The notes under the pieces: model-generated | Databases searched by the model: none | Told to the model about the DNA's origin: nothing | The model's input: only the letters and a program-made list of their open reading frames with translations | From: Dyella marensis | GTDB taxonomy: Bacteria > Pseudomonadota > Gammaproteobacteria > Xanthomonadales > Rhodanobacteraceae | Assembly: GCF_900112865.1 (NCBI RefSeq) | Contig: NZ_FONH01000012.1 | Span: forward strand, 55,544 to 119,543 | Direction: 5' to 3' | DNA length: 64,000 bases | Shown here: in pieces, positions 39,738 through 49,011 of the stretch | Position numbering within the stretch: the stretch's first letter is position 1 | Layout: every line of letters starts with the position of its first letter | Made by a program: the position numbers and the translations under genes

Positions 39738-39764
39738 AAAAAGGCGGCCAGTGGCCGCCTTTTT
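39738..39764. terminator. Bidirectional intrinsic terminator between secA and apaH
   Basis: AAAAAGGCGGCC, a 3-base loop AGT and GGCCGCCTTTTT: 12-bp arms with T runs on both strands, placed between two convergent genes. Confidence 0.92.
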
Positions 39765-39781
39765 CTTGCGATGCGTCCGGC

Positions 39782-40630
39782 TCAGTCCTCGCCCGGCATC
39801 CGCTTGCGATGCGGTTCGGCGTCCACCGTGATGTACTGCGGCTCCTCGCTGTCCAGCCGCAGCGCGGTGAGCTTGCCGCCCCACACGCAACCGGTATCGA
39901 TGGCGTAGATGCCCAGGCCCGCGAAGCGGCCCAGCGCCGACCAGTGGCCGCATACGATGCGCGTCTCGCGGCGCTTCATGCCGGGCACTTCGAACCACGG
40001 ATACATGCCGGGCTTCTGCGTGCCCGGCACGTCCTTGCTCTCGAAATCGATGCGCCCCTGGATGTCGCAGTAGCGCATGCGGGTGAAGGTGTTGATCGAG
40101 GCACGCATGCGCTCGATGCCCTGCAGCCGGCTCGACCATGCTGCCGGGCGGTTGCCGAACAGGTTCTTCAGGATGCGCCCGTGGCGTGGGCTCGACAGCT
40201 CGCGCTCCACTTCCTGCGCCGAGCGCAGCGCCTGCCGCAGCGTCCAGATCGGCGCCAGCCCGGCATGGACCATGGTCCAGCCCAGCGCCTCGTCGTGGTG
40301 CATGAGCTTCTGCGAGCGCATCCATTCGAACAGCACCGGCGCGTCGTCCGCGAACAGCACTTCGCGCAGCTCGGGATTGACCTTGGACTGCGCCTCGGGC
40401 CGGCGCTGCGCGATGGCCAGCAGGCTGAGGTCGTGGTTGCCGAGCGTAAGCACGACCTGCTCGCGCAGGCCATGGATCAGGCGCAGGGTTTCCAGCGACT
40501 GCCCGCCGCGGTTGACCAGGTCGCCGCAGAACCACAGGCGGTCGCTGGCCGGGTCGAAGCGCAGCTTGTCCAGCAGGCGTTGCAGTTCGGGGAGGCAGCC
40601 CTGCACGTCGCCGATCGCATACGTAGCCAT
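39782..40630 (-). CDS. apaH: Diadenosine tetraphosphatase ApaH
   Basis: A 282-residue calcineurin-like phosphoesterase that splits Ap4A symmetrically into two ADP. The metal-binding signatures are GDVQGCLPEL, FCGDLVNRGGQSLETL and LTLGNHDLSLL, then MVHAGLAPIW and CGHWSALGR. The ATG shares one base with the apaG stop (TGATG), so they are co-translated. End of the lptD-surA-pdxA-rsmA-apaG-apaH operon. Confidence 0.96.
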   Translation of the reverse strand: MATYAIGDVQGCLPELQRLLDKLRFDPASDRLWFCGDLVNRGGQSLETLRLIHGLREQVVLTLGNHDLSLLAIAQRRPEAQSKVNPELREVLFADDAPVLFEWMRSQKLMHHDEALGWTMVHAGLAPIWTLRQALRSAQEVERELSSPRHGRILKNLFGNRPAAWSSRLQGIERMRASINTFTRMRYCDIQGRIDFESKDVPGTQKPGMYPWFEVPGMKRRETRIVCGHWSALGRFAGLGIYAIDTGCVWGGKLTALRLDSEEPQYITVDAEPHRKRMPGED

Positions 40631-41013
40631 CAGTGCAGCGTACGCGGAATGGAGAGCGTGAAGGGCGCGATCGGGGCTTCGAAATGCGTGCCGTCGTCGG
40701 CCAGCATCTGGTAGCTGCCCTGCATGATGCCCACCGCCGTTTCCAGCACGGCGCCGGAGGTGTACTCGTAGTCGTCGCCGGGACGCATCCACGGCTGCTC
40801 GCCGACCACGCCCTCGCCGCGCACCTCTTCCACCTTGCCGTTGGCGTCGGTGATCACCCAGTGGCGGGCGATCAGGCGCGCGGGCACGTCGCCCGCATTG
40901 TGCAGCGTGACGGTGTAGGCGAAGACGTAGCGGTTGTCGCCGGGCTTGGATTGATCGGGGACGAAGCGTGTTTCGACCTGCACGTCGATCGTGTAGGAAG
41001 CTTTCTCGTTCAT
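40630..41013 (-). CDS. apaG: ApaG / DUF525 domain protein
   Basis: A 127-residue single-domain protein of immunoglobulin-like fold. Signatures: [51 protein letters not shown] and [18 protein letters not shown]. Its molecular role is unclear; the gene is almost always next to apaH and rsmA. The start at 41,013 (MNEKASYTI) fits the family N-terminus. Confidence 0.94.
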   Translation of the reverse strand: MNEKASYTIDVQVETRFVPDQSKPGDNRYVFAYTVTLHNAGDVPARLIARHWVITDANGKVEEVRGEGVVGEQPWMRPGDDYEYTSGAVLETAVGIMQGSYQMLADDGTHFEAPIAPFTLSIPRTLH

Positions 41014-41107
41014 GGCGGGATTGTAAGGCTTGCCGACACGCATGGAGCAAGCCTGACCGCGCACGCCTGAACCGGGCATGCCCGCCGGGCCATGCTCGCC
41101 GGTGCTG

Positions 41108-41896
41108 TCACGCCTGGGTTGGCACCTTGGCGAGGCGGACGAAATCCAGCGGCGCCAGGGTTTCGGCGCGCGCCTTGGGGTCGATGCCCGCCGCTTCGAT
41201 CGCCGCGGCGTCCATCAGCTGGCGCAGCGCATTGCCCAGGGTCTTGCGCCGCTGCGCGAAGGCCGCCTTGACGATCGCGTGCACGCGCTCCGGATCGGCG
41301 TCGTGGCGCTGCTCCGCCGGCAGCGGCAGCAGGCGCACCACGGCCGAGTCCACCTTCGGCGGCGGACGGAACGCGCCGGGCGGCACGGTGAACAGCGGCT
41401 CGACCCGGCAGGCCAGCTGCAGCATCACGGATAGACGTCCATACACCTTGCTGCCGGGCTCGGCCGCCATGCGGTCGACCACTTCCTTCTGCAGCATGAA
41501 GTGCATGTCGCGGATCGCCGCGGCGTGGTCCACGCAGTGGAACAGGATCGGGCTGGAAATGTAGTAGGGCAGGTTGCCGGCGATGCGCAGCCGTTCGGCG
41601 CCGAGCTCGCGCGCCAGCGCGGTGAAATCCACCTTCAGCACGTCCGAGTGGACGATGCGCAGCTCGCCCACCGCGGCGGCGCGCGCCTGCAGGTCGGGGA
41701 TCAGGTCGGTATCCAGTTCGATCGCGGTGAGCTTGCCGGCCGCGGCGAGCAGGGGCAGGGTGAGCGCGCCTTCGCCGGGGCCGATTTCCACCACGACGTC
41801 CTCGGGCTTGGGCGAAATCGAGCTGACGATGCGCTCGATGTAGCGCTTCTCGTGGAGGAAGTGTTGGCCGAAGCTTTTCTTGGGACGGGCGTTCAT
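41108..41896 (-). CDS. rsmA: 16S rRNA dimethyladenosine transferase RsmA (KsgA)
   Basis: A 262-residue SAM-dependent enzyme dimethylating A1518 and A1519 of 16S rRNA. Signatures: [20 protein letters not shown] at the N-terminus, [16 protein letters not shown] (SAM site), the catalytic [15 protein letters not shown], and [16 protein letters not shown]. The start at 41,896 was chosen to match the family N-terminus and lies 19 bases after the pdxA stop. Confidence 0.96.
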   Translation of the reverse strand: MNARPKKSFGQHFLHEKRYIERIVSSISPKPEDVVVEIGPGEGALTLPLLAAAGKLTAIELDTDLIPDLQARAAAVGELRIVHSDVLKVDFTALARELGAERLRIAGNLPYYISSPILFHCVDHAAAIRDMHFMLQKEVVDRMAAEPGSKVYGRLSVMLQLACRVEPLFTVPPGAFRPPPKVDSAVVRLLPLPAEQRHDADPERVHAIVKAAFAQRRKTLGNALRQLMDAAAIEAAGIDPKARAETLAPLDFVRLAKVPTQA

Positions 41897-41915
41897 GACA
41901 TTCCGGGAAACGGGC

Positions 41916-42917
41916 TCAGCCGCGCGTAGCACGGCGCGCGGACAGCTCGAGCGCCATGCGGGCCGCGGCGATCAGGCTGGAAGGATCGGCGCGGCCGCTG
42001 CCGGCCAGGTCCAGCGCCGTGCCGTGGTCCACCGAGGTGCGGATGAAGGGCAGGCCGAGCGTGAGGTTGACGGTGCGGTCGAAGGCCTCGCTCTTGAGCA
42101 CCGGCAGGGCCTGGTCGTGGTACATCGCCAGCACCGCGTCGTAGCCGGCGCGCTGCGCTGGCACGAAGGCGGTGTCGGCGGGCAGCGGACCGAGCAGGTG
42201 CAGGCCTTCGGCGCGCAGCGCCTCCAGCACCGGCACGATGGTGTCGATCTCCTCGCGCCCCAGGTGCCCGCTTTCGCCGGCGTGCGGATTGAGCCCCAGC
42301 ACGGCGATGCGCGGCGCGGCGAAGCCGAACTTGTCGCGCAGCTCGGCATGCACGATGCGCAGCGTGCGGGTGAGGCCGTCGGCGGTGATCGCCGCCGGTA
42401 CCGCGGCCAGCGGCAGGTGCGTGGTGGCCAGGGCCACGCGCAGTTCCGGGCTGGCCAGCATCATCACCACGTCGCTGCGGCTGCGCTCGGCGAAGAATTC
42501 GGTGTGCCCGCTGAAGCGGATGCCAAGACCATCATTCATGGACGACTTCTGCAGCGGCGCGGTGACCACGGCGTCGTAGCGGCCGCTCATGCAGCCGTCG
42601 GCGGCTTCGGCCAGGGTGGTGAGCACGTGGGCGGCGTTGCGCGGATCCGGCCGGCCGGGCTGTTCTTCGGCGGCGAGCGGGATGTGCCGCACGCGCAGCG
42701 TCCCGGCCGCACGCGCGGCGAGCGGAGCGCCATCGTCGTCGATCAGTTCGATCGCGGTGCCGCAGCGTGCGGCGGCGCGTTCGAGCAGGCCGCGGTCGGC
42801 GACCGCAATGAAATTGGCCGCCAGCGGAGTGGCGGCCAATCGGATCAGCAGTTCGGGGCCGACGCCCGCCGGTTCGCCAGCGGTGACGGCGAGCCGGGGT
42901 AGCGCGACCGCGTTCAA
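41916..42917 (-). CDS. pdxA: 4-hydroxythreonine-4-phosphate dehydrogenase PdxA
   Basis: A 333-residue NAD-dependent dehydrogenase of the DXP-dependent vitamin B6 pathway. Signatures: LAVTAGEPAGVGPELLIRLA, VVTAPLQKSSMNDGL, FSGHTEFFAERS, LGLNPHAGESGHLGREEIDT and MYHDQALPVLKSEAFDRTVN, with the metal-binding His residues present. The only start that fits the family N-terminus is a TTG, preceded by GAGGGA; there is no in-frame ATG or GTG nearby. Confidence 0.95.
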   Translation of the reverse strand: MNAVALPRLAVTAGEPAGVGPELLIRLAATPLAANFIAVADRGLLERAAARCGTAIELIDDDGAPLAARAAGTLRVRHIPLAAEEQPGRPDPRNAAHVLTTLAEAADGCMSGRYDAVVTAPLQKSSMNDGLGIRFSGHTEFFAERSRSDVVMMLASPELRVALATTHLPLAAVPAAITADGLTRTLRIVHAELRDKFGFAAPRIAVLGLNPHAGESGHLGREEIDTIVPVLEALRAEGLHLLGPLPADTAFVPAQRAGYDAVLAMYHDQALPVLKSEAFDRTVNLTLGLPFIRTSVDHGTALDLAGSGRADPSSLIAAARMALELSARRATRG

Positions 42918-42925
42918 GGCATCCC

Positions 42926-44260
42926 TCAGGACGACTTGCCCGGCTCGGGCTCGCGCAGTTCCGGCACCAGGATGTTGACGTAGGCGCTGGAGCGCATCTC
43001 GCGCAGGAAGTCCTCGTAGGCCTGCTCGGCCTTGCGGTTGCCGATGGCCTGGCGGGCCTGGTCGCGCGCGATCTGGTCGGTCAGGTCGCTCTGGCGCACG
43101 CCCAGGCGCTGCAGGATGTGCCAGCCGGCTTCGCTCTGGAACGGCTTGGACACTTCGTTGTCCTTCAGGTCGTTGATCTGCTGGCCGATCACCGAGCCCC
43201 AGGCCTGCTGCGGGAACCAGCCCATGTCGCCGCCGTTGTTGGCGGTGGTGTTGTCCTTGGACTCGTCCTTGGCCAGCTTGGCGAAGTCCTCGTGCTTGTT
43301 GACGATGCGGCTGTAGAGATCTTCAGCCTTCTGGCGGGCCTGCTCCGGCGTCACGATCTCGCTGGGCTTGATCAGGATCTGGCGGGCGTGGAATTCCGGC
43401 ACCACCTGGCGGCTGGGCGCGCGCTGCGCGATCAGCTTGATGATGTGGAAGCCGGTCGGGCCGCGCATGGCCGAGCTGACGTCGCCCACCTTCATGCCGC
43501 CGACCGCGTCGGCGAAGGCCGGCGGCACTTCGTCCATGCGGCGCCAGCCGAGGTCGCCGCCCTCGAGCGCGTCCTGGGCGTCGGAATAGCGGATCGCCGC
43601 GGCGTTGAAATCCATGCCGCCGTGGATGGCGTTGATGGCGTCCTCGGCCTTCTTCTGCGCGGTCTGGATCGCCGCGGCGTCGCCGCCGGACGGCACGCTG
43701 ATCTGGATGTGCGCCAGATGGATCTCGCCGGCCTTGTAGGTCGGGCTGGCCAGCAGGTTGTTGATCTCGCTGTCGGTGACGTTGACCGAGTCGCGCACCA
43801 CGCTCTCGTGCAGGCGCTGGGCGATCAGCTGCTCGCGCAGCTGCTGGCGGAACGCGGCGAAGCTGGAGCCTTCCTGTTCCACCGCGGCGCGCAGCTGCTC
43901 GGCCGACATCTTGTTCTGCTGGGCCACGGCGCCCACGGCCTGGTCGACGTCGGCGTCGGAGACGCGGATGCCCTGGTCGTCGGCCTTCTGCACCTGCAGC
44001 TTCATCAGGACCAGGCGGTCCAGCACCTGGCGCTGCAGCACGTCCATCGGCGGCAATTGCCCAGGCTGGCTGGCGTACTGCTGCTGCACCGAACGCACGG
44101 CGTCATTGAGCTCGCTCTGCAGGATCACGCCGTCGTCCACCACGGCCACGATGCGGTCCAGCGGCTGGTTGGACTGGGCCTGCGGCAGCAGCTGGGCATG
44201 GGCGGGAACGACGGCCGCGGTGGCGACCGCGAGCAGGAACAACGCGAGAGGCTGTTTCAT
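42926..44260 (-). CDS. surA: Periplasmic peptidyl-prolyl isomerase/chaperone SurA
   Basis: The product is 444 residues with a signal peptide cleaved after PAHA. The N-terminal chaperone domain (LDRIVAVVDDGVILQSELND) is followed by two parvulin domains (about 175-275, IHLAHIQISVPSGG... and about 290-390, FHARQILIKPS...). It escorts outer-membrane proteins, including LptD encoded just upstream, across the periplasm. Length is normal. Confidence 0.95.
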   Translation of the reverse strand: MKQPLALFLLAVATAAVVPAHAQLLPQAQSNQPLDRIVAVVDDGVILQSELNDAVRSVQQQYASQPGQLPPMDVLQRQVLDRLVLMKLQVQKADDQGIRVSDADVDQAVGAVAQQNKMSAEQLRAAVEQEGSSFAAFRQQLREQLIAQRLHESVVRDSVNVTDSEINNLLASPTYKAGEIHLAHIQISVPSGGDAAAIQTAQKKAEDAINAIHGGMDFNAAAIRYSDAQDALEGGDLGWRRMDEVPPAFADAVGGMKVGDVSSAMRGPTGFHIIKLIAQRAPSRQVVPEFHARQILIKPSEIVTPEQARQKAEDLYSRIVNKHEDFAKLAKDESKDNTTANNGGDMGWFPQQAWGSVIGQQINDLKDNEVSKPFQSEAGWHILQRLGVRQSDLTDQIARDQARQAIGNRKAEQAYEDFLREMRSSAYVNILVPELREPEPGKSS

Positions 44261-44302
44261 TTACGTTGGGACCTTCAATCGCCTCAGGCGGCGACCGGGA
44301 AG

Positions 44303-46786
44303 TTATTGATAGCCAAGGATACCACGCCGCAGCACCCCTTCCGTCTGGCCGTTGAAGGCGCCCAGACCCTTGAACTGCAGTTCGAACATGATGGCGTTGT
44401 TGGCGCTGGCGTTGGCGGTGGCGAAGTTGTAGGTGTTGACGTAATGGCGTCCCACCACGCGGACCGCGACGCAGCAGCTGTCGTACTCGACGCCCGCCAG
44501 CGCTTCCACCGTCCGCTTCTCCATCACCGAATACGTCCAGCGGCCGACCAGGCGCCAGCGTTCGGAGATCGGGTAGACCGCGGAGGCGTCGTATTGTTCC
44601 AGCAGGCCGCGGCGGTAGCGGTAGGAGAAGTTGACGATGCCGTCCGTGCCGATCCGGCGCTGGATGCTCACCGCCGCCAGGTCGGTGCTGCGGCCGACGA
44701 AATAGGGCTTGCCGGTGATGTCGGTGCCGCCCTGCTGGCGCTTGTGCGGGTCCCACTGGTACTGGGTGCTCACGCGCCAGTCGTCGTCCAGCTGCATGTT
44801 CAGCTGGGCCACGTAGTTGGAGCCGGACCAGTCGGTCGGCGTGCCGGTGGTGTTGTTGCTGTTGGGCAGCTGCACGCGCTGCTGGTTGAAGTAGCGGATC
44901 TGGCCGATGCTGGCCGACAGGCGCTCCACGCCGTTGTCGTCGAGCAGGCGGGTGGTCAGCGCCGCGGTCAGGTTATTGGCGTTCATCTGGCGGTCCGCGC
45001 CGGAATACTGGTTCGGCGAGAACAGCTGCCAGTAGTCGAACGACATCAGGTTGGTGTCGAACAGCGGCAGGTTGTTCTGGTTGCGGTACGGCACGTACAG
45101 GTAGTACAGCCGCGGCTCCAGGGTCTGCGTATAGCCCTTGCCGAACAGCGTGGTGAGGCGGTCGAACACCAGGCCGGTGTCCAGGCTGGTGATCGGCACC
45201 GAGCGGCTCGGCGAGCTGCTGGTGAACGGCGTGGTCGTGCCGGTGGCCAGCGGCGTGTAATAGCCGTAGCGGTCGTAGCCGCCGCTCAGGTCGTACGTGG
45301 TGTAGCGGTAGGCCACCTTCGGCCGCACGAACCAGGCGGCGCCGCGGAAATCGGCGGCCAGGTAGGGGTACAGGTCCAGGCGGTTGCCTTCGACCACGTC
45401 GTCCTTGCGGAACGCCACGGCCTCGGTGCTGGCGCCGAATTCCAGCCACTTCTGCAGCGGCAGGTTGACGTTGAAGGTCGCGCGCGGCCAGCGCTTGTAC
45501 TGCACCGAGGAGTCGGGCAGCGAGGGGTCGACGTTCTGGTAGCTGTCCGCGCCGAACGAGGCGTTCCACCAGTTGCCGCCGCCGACCACGTAGGCGCTGG
45601 AGGTCAGCGTGCCGATCGCCGAGGTGTACAGGTCGTTGCCGAAGTCGCGCAGGTAATTGCGGTCGGAGGCGCGGTTGATGCTGGTGGTGAAGGTCCACGG
45701 GCCGACCAGGTGCGACTGGTCGTTGAACTTCACCAGGTAGCGGTCGTCGCCCTTGGTCTGCTCCACGCTGTCCGGGTCGTTGTCGCCGCGGTCATTGTGC
45801 AGGTATTCGATGTTCAGCTGGCCGGTGGTGCCGGGAATCAGGTTCAGATAGCGGAACTCGCCGGCCAGCATCAGGCCGCGCGAGGTGTAGATGCGCGGCT
45901 CCAGCGTGGCGTCGTAGTTCGGCGCCAGGTTGAGGTAATACGGCGCGCCCAGCATGAAGCCGGAGCGGTTGGAATTGCTGAAGGTCGGATACAGGAAGCC
46001 GCTCTTGCGCCGGTCGTCCACCGGGAAGGTGAAGTAGGGCAGGTACAGGAACGGCACGTTGGCGAAGCGCATGGTGGCGCCATGCGCCGTGCCCACGCCG
46101 GTTTCCTTGTCGATGCGCAGGTCCTTCGAGCGCACTTCCCACAGATGATGGCCGACGTCGCAGGTGGAATAGCTGACGCGGGTGTAGTGGGTGCGCTGCG
46201 CGTCCAGCATCTGGCCCTGCTGGGCCACGCCGTTGCCGCGCGAGGTGAGCATCTGGTAGCGCACGGTGTCGGCCACGCCCGTGCTCGAGTCGGTGTTGCC
46301 GCGGATGTGCTCGGCGTTCAACAGCTGGCCGGCTTCCTGGTAGCGCACATTGCCGCGCGCGTCGTAGTCGGTGCTGTCGCTGTTGTAGTCGGCGGTGTCC
46401 GACTGCAGCTTCTGGTCGGCGCGCTGGATGTTCACCCGGCCCTGCAGGTGATAGACCGTCTGGTCGGAGCTGTCGACCTGCTCGGCATAGACCTCGGTGT
46501 TGGCCGTGTCGCGCCCGGTGGTGTCCTTGGGCAGCGTGGGATCGTAGAACTCCAGCAGAGCGTTCGGGCGGCACATCGTGTAGTTCAGCTCACGCGGCTT
46601 GCAGTGGAACGAGCCGAGCGGGCAGGACGCGGTCCCGGTCTGGCCGGCGCTTTCCTGGGTGCCGGTGCCCTGGGTCCCGTCGGAGGTCGACTGGGCTTCG
46701 GCCTGGCCGCCCATCAGGGCAAGGGCCGCGGCGACCGCCAGCAGGCGGCGCGGGGGCAGGTGGCGCGAGGTCGGCTTGGGCGTCAC
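44303..46786 (-). CDS. lptD: LPS-assembly outer-membrane protein LptD
   Basis: An 827-residue beta-barrel that inserts LPS into the outer leaflet with LptE. It has a signal peptide ending GGQAEA, an N-terminal jelly-roll (OstA) domain (YHLQGRVNIQRADQKLQSDT) and a C-terminal LptD barrel. Cysteines needed for the inter-domain disulfides are present: SCPLGSFHC near the N-terminus and the adjacent pair in YDSCCVAV near the C-terminus. The start codon is GTG. A large palindromic element lies in its upstream region. Confidence 0.95.
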   Translation of the reverse strand: MTPKPTSRHLPPRRLLAVAAALALMGGQAEAQSTSDGTQGTGTQESAGQTGTASCPLGSFHCKPRELNYTMCRPNALLEFYDPTLPKDTTGRDTANTEVYAEQVDSSDQTVYHLQGRVNIQRADQKLQSDTADYNSDSTDYDARGNVRYQEAGQLLNAEHIRGNTDSSTGVADTVRYQMLTSRGNGVAQQGQMLDAQRTHYTRVSYSTCDVGHHLWEVRSKDLRIDKETGVGTAHGATMRFANVPFLYLPYFTFPVDDRRKSGFLYPTFSNSNRSGFMLGAPYYLNLAPNYDATLEPRIYTSRGLMLAGEFRYLNLIPGTTGQLNIEYLHNDRGDNDPDSVEQTKGDDRYLVKFNDQSHLVGPWTFTTSINRASDRNYLRDFGNDLYTSAIGTLTSSAYVVGGGNWWNASFGADSYQNVDPSLPDSSVQYKRWPRATFNVNLPLQKWLEFGASTEAVAFRKDDVVEGNRLDLYPYLAADFRGAAWFVRPKVAYRYTTYDLSGGYDRYGYYTPLATGTTTPFTSSSPSRSVPITSLDTGLVFDRLTTLFGKGYTQTLEPRLYYLYVPYRNQNNLPLFDTNLMSFDYWQLFSPNQYSGADRQMNANNLTAALTTRLLDDNGVERLSASIGQIRYFNQQRVQLPNSNNTTGTPTDWSGSNYVAQLNMQLDDDWRVSTQYQWDPHKRQQGGTDITGKPYFVGRSTDLAAVSIQRRIGTDGIVNFSYRYRRGLLEQYDASAVYPISERWRLVGRWTYSVMEKRTVEALAGVEYDSCCVAVRVVGRHYVNTYNFATANASANNAIMFELQFKGLGAFNGQTEGVLRRGILGYQ

Positions 46787-46860
46787 GATGGCGGTCTGCT
46801 GGTTTCGGAAAGGTCGTTAAGCTAGCAGAAAGACCCCATATACGGCAGGCGAGACCCCTT

Positions 46861-47067
46861 AGAGCCTGTTCAATGTCTCCGCGTAGCCCGCGCCGGCTCT
46901 GGTTGCTCGCCAGACAAGGAAGAGTGAGGGAGCGTATGTCGATACGTGACCGAGCGATGACGCAGGATGGCGGGCAACCAGAGCCGGCCCTCCGGGTTGC
47001 CGTTGGGCGGCCGCTTGGCGGCCACTCAACGGCAACGCGGGCTACGCGGAGACATTGAACAGGCTCT
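46861..47067. repeat. 207-bp palindromic (MITE-like) element between lptD and msrB
   Basis: Perfect 32-base terminal inverted repeats (46,861-46,892 and 47,036-47,067). Nested inside are 19-base arms with one mismatch (46,893-46,911 and 46,969-46,987) and perfect 10-base arms (46,996-47,005 and 47,027-47,036). It has no coding capacity and no obvious target duplication. It fills the divergent promoter region and ends 23 bases before the msrB ATG. The remaining bases, 46,787-46,860, must carry the lptD promoter. Confidence 0.85.
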
Positions 47068-47089
47068 CAACCCCGTACGAGGATTCAGC

Positions 47090-47506
47090 ATGAGCGAGAC
47101 CAAGCTGACCAAGACCGATGCCGAGTGGCGCGCCGAGCTCACCCCCGAGCAGTACGCCGTCTGCCGCTGTTCCGCCACCGAGCGCCCGTTCACCGGCAAG
47201 TGGTACGAGCACAAGGCCGCCGGCACCTATGTCTGCGCCGCCTGCCACGCCGCCCTGTTCGGCTCCGAGGCCAAGTACGACTCCGGCTCCGGCTGGCCGA
47301 GCTACTACCAGCCGGTCGCGCCGGGCGCGGTGATCGAGCACGCGGACGACAGCCACGGCATGCAACGCATCGAGGTGCGCTGCGCCCAGTGCGATTCGCA
47401 CCTGGGCCACGTCTTCCCCGACGGCCCGCGGCCGACCGGCCTGCGCTACTGCATCAATTCGGTGGCGCTGGATTTCGAGCCGGCCGGCTCGTCAGCGCAG
47501 CCGTAA
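47090..47506 (+). CDS. msrB: Peptide-methionine (R)-S-oxide reductase MsrB
   Basis: A 138-residue enzyme reducing R-methionine sulfoxide. Zinc ligands are the two C-x-x-C pairs at C49/C52 and C98/C101; the catalytic Cys121 is in [11 protein letters not shown]. The usual recycling Cys in SGCGWPS is Ser here (SGSGWPS), while two N-terminal Cys (C25, C27, in [11 protein letters not shown]) could take that role; an N-terminal resolving Cys has been reported for Xanthomonas MsrB. The start follows GAGGA at 7 bases. Confidence 0.95.
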   Translation: MSETKLTKTDAEWRAELTPEQYAVCRCSATERPFTGKWYEHKAAGTYVCAACHAALFGSEAKYDSGSGWPSYYQPVAPGAVIEHADDSHGMQRIEVRCAQCDSHLGHVFPDGPRPTGLRYCINSVALDFEPAGSSAQP

Positions 47507-47510
47507 GAAG

Positions 47511-48428
47511 TCAGGCCATCAACTCGGCGACGTGCGCGCCGACGCTGGCCGCCAGCGCCTGGAGGTCGTAGCCGCCCTCCAGCGTGGATACCAGGCGGTC
47601 CGCGGCGTGCGCGTGTGCCAGGTCGACCAGGCGGCCGGTGATCCAGGCGTAGTCCTCGGTGTCCAGGCGCAGTTGCGCCAGCGGGTCGGCGCGGTGGGCG
47701 TCGAAGCCGGCCGAGATCAGCACCAGCTGCGGCTTGAACGCGTAGAGCCTGGGCAGCAGCGCGCCTTCCCACAGCTCGCGGAACTCCTGCGAACCGTCGC
47801 CCGCCGCCAGCGTCGCATTGACGATATTGCCCGCGCCGCGCTCGTCCTCGCGCCCCGTCTCCGGATACAGCGGCGACTGGTGGCTGGAGACGAACAGCAC
47901 GCGCGGGTCGCGCTCGAAGATGTCCTGCGTGCCGTTGCCGTGGTGCACGTCGAAATCGGCGATGGCGATGCGCTTGAGGCCATGCTCGGCGATCGCATGC
48001 GCGGCGGCCACGGCGACGTTGTTGAACAGGCAGAAGCCCATCGCCTGGGTCCGCGTGGCGTGGTGCCCCGGCGGACGCACCGCGCAGAACGCGCGCCCGC
48101 CGCCGGCCATGGCCAGGTCCACCGCGGCGACCAGGGCGCCGGCCGCGCGCAGGGCGGCTTCGGCGGAGCCGGGCGACATCAGCGTGTCCTCGTCCAGCCG
48201 CACCGTGCCTCCGGCCGGGGCGATGGCGAGGATGCTGTCGACGTGGTCGGCACCATGCACGCGCAGCAGCTGCTCGCGGGTGGCGCGCGGCGCTTCAATG
48301 CGGTCCAGCGCGGCGAAGCGGTCGTGGTCCAGCGCACGCAACACGCTGCGCAGGCGCGAGGGGGACTCGGGATGGCCCTCGCCCGGGTCGTGCTGCAGGC
48401 AGGCCGGGTGGGTGTAGAGCCGCAGCAT
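47511..48428 (-). CDS. Histone deacetylase / acetoin utilisation (AcuC-like) family hydrolase
   Basis: A 305-residue zinc-dependent deacetylase-fold protein. Signatures: GHPESPSRLRSVLRAL, AVRPPGHHATRTQAMGFCLF, the metal/catalytic core IADFDVHHGNGTQDIFERD, SAGFDAHRADPLAQLRL and a C-terminal LEGGYDLQALA. Bacterial members hydrolyse small amides or polyamine-type acetyl groups; the substrate here is unknown. It is convergent with msrB (stops 4 bases apart) and 5 bases downstream of the cobalamin adenosyltransferase gene. Confidence 0.92.
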   Translation of the reverse strand: MLRLYTHPACLQHDPGEGHPESPSRLRSVLRALDHDRFAALDRIEAPRATREQLLRVHGADHVDSILAIAPAGGTVRLDEDTLMSPGSAEAALRAAGALVAAVDLAMAGGGRAFCAVRPPGHHATRTQAMGFCLFNNVAVAAAHAIAEHGLKRIAIADFDVHHGNGTQDIFERDPRVLFVSSHQSPLYPETGREDERGAGNIVNATLAAGDGSQEFRELWEGALLPRLYAFKPQLVLISAGFDAHRADPLAQLRLDTEDYAWITGRLVDLAHAHAADRLVSTLEGGYDLQALAASVGAHVAELMA

Positions 48429-48433
48429 GAGGC

Positions 48434-49003
48434 TCAGCTGGCCGCGGGCTTGCGGCGGCGTTCGTGCTGCCACAGCACTTCGCCGTGGCCGCCGGCGCGC
48501 GCCAGCACGCGGCAGATCACGAACAGCAGGTCGGACAGGCGGTTGAGATAGCGCTGCGCCTGCGGCCGCACGTCCTCGACGCGGGCCAGTGCGATCACCT
48601 CGCGCTCGGCGCGGCGGCACACGGTGCGCGCCAGGTGGCAGCAGGAGGCGGCCATGCCGCCGCCGGGCAGGATGAAATCCTTCAGCGCGGGCAGCGGCTC
48701 GTTGAAGCCGTCCAGTACCTGCTCCAGGCGGTCGATGTCGCCGTCGTCGATCATCGCCATGCCGGGAATGCACAGCTCGCCGCCGAGATCGAACAGGTCG
48801 TGCTGCACCTGGGTCAGCGTCTCGCGGACGTCGTCGCCCACGCCGTCGGCGGCCAGCACCATGCCGATGGCGCTGTTGAGCTCGTCCACGGTGCCGTAGG
48901 CGGCCACGCGCAGCGAATCCTTCGGCACGCGCGAACCGTCGCCGAGGCCGGTGCTGCCGTCGTCGCCGGTGCGCGTGTAGATCTTGGAGAGGCGGTTGCC
49001 CAC
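48434..49003 (-). CDS. PduO-type ATP:cob(I)alamin adenosyltransferase
   Basis: A 189-residue cytoplasmic enzyme that makes adenosylcobalamin. Signatures: KIYTRTGDDGSTGLGDGSRV (ATP binding), AAYGTVDELNSAIG, VQHDLFDLGGELCIPG and the C-terminal RYLNRLSDLLFVICRVLA. The start is the GTG at 49,003, 8 bases after the stop of the BtuM-like gene, with which it forms an operon. No de novo cobalamin genes are seen, which suggests salvage. Confidence 0.93.
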   Translation of the reverse strand: MGNRLSKIYTRTGDDGSTGLGDGSRVPKDSLRVAAYGTVDELNSAIGMVLAADGVGDDVRETLTQVQHDLFDLGGELCIPGMAMIDDGDIDRLEQVLDGFNEPLPALKDFILPGGGMAASCCHLARTVCRRAEREVIALARVEDVRPQAQRYLNRLSDLLFVICRVLARAGGHGEVLWQHERRRKPAAS

Positions 49004-49011
49004 GCGACCGC

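Noticed and set aside
43118..46825. A 1,235-codon open frame on the plus strand opposite surA and lptD
   Set aside because: Codon-shadow of GC-rich genes: composition is Ala/Val/Gly/Arg/His repetitive, there are no domains, and both opposite-strand genes are fully recognisable.
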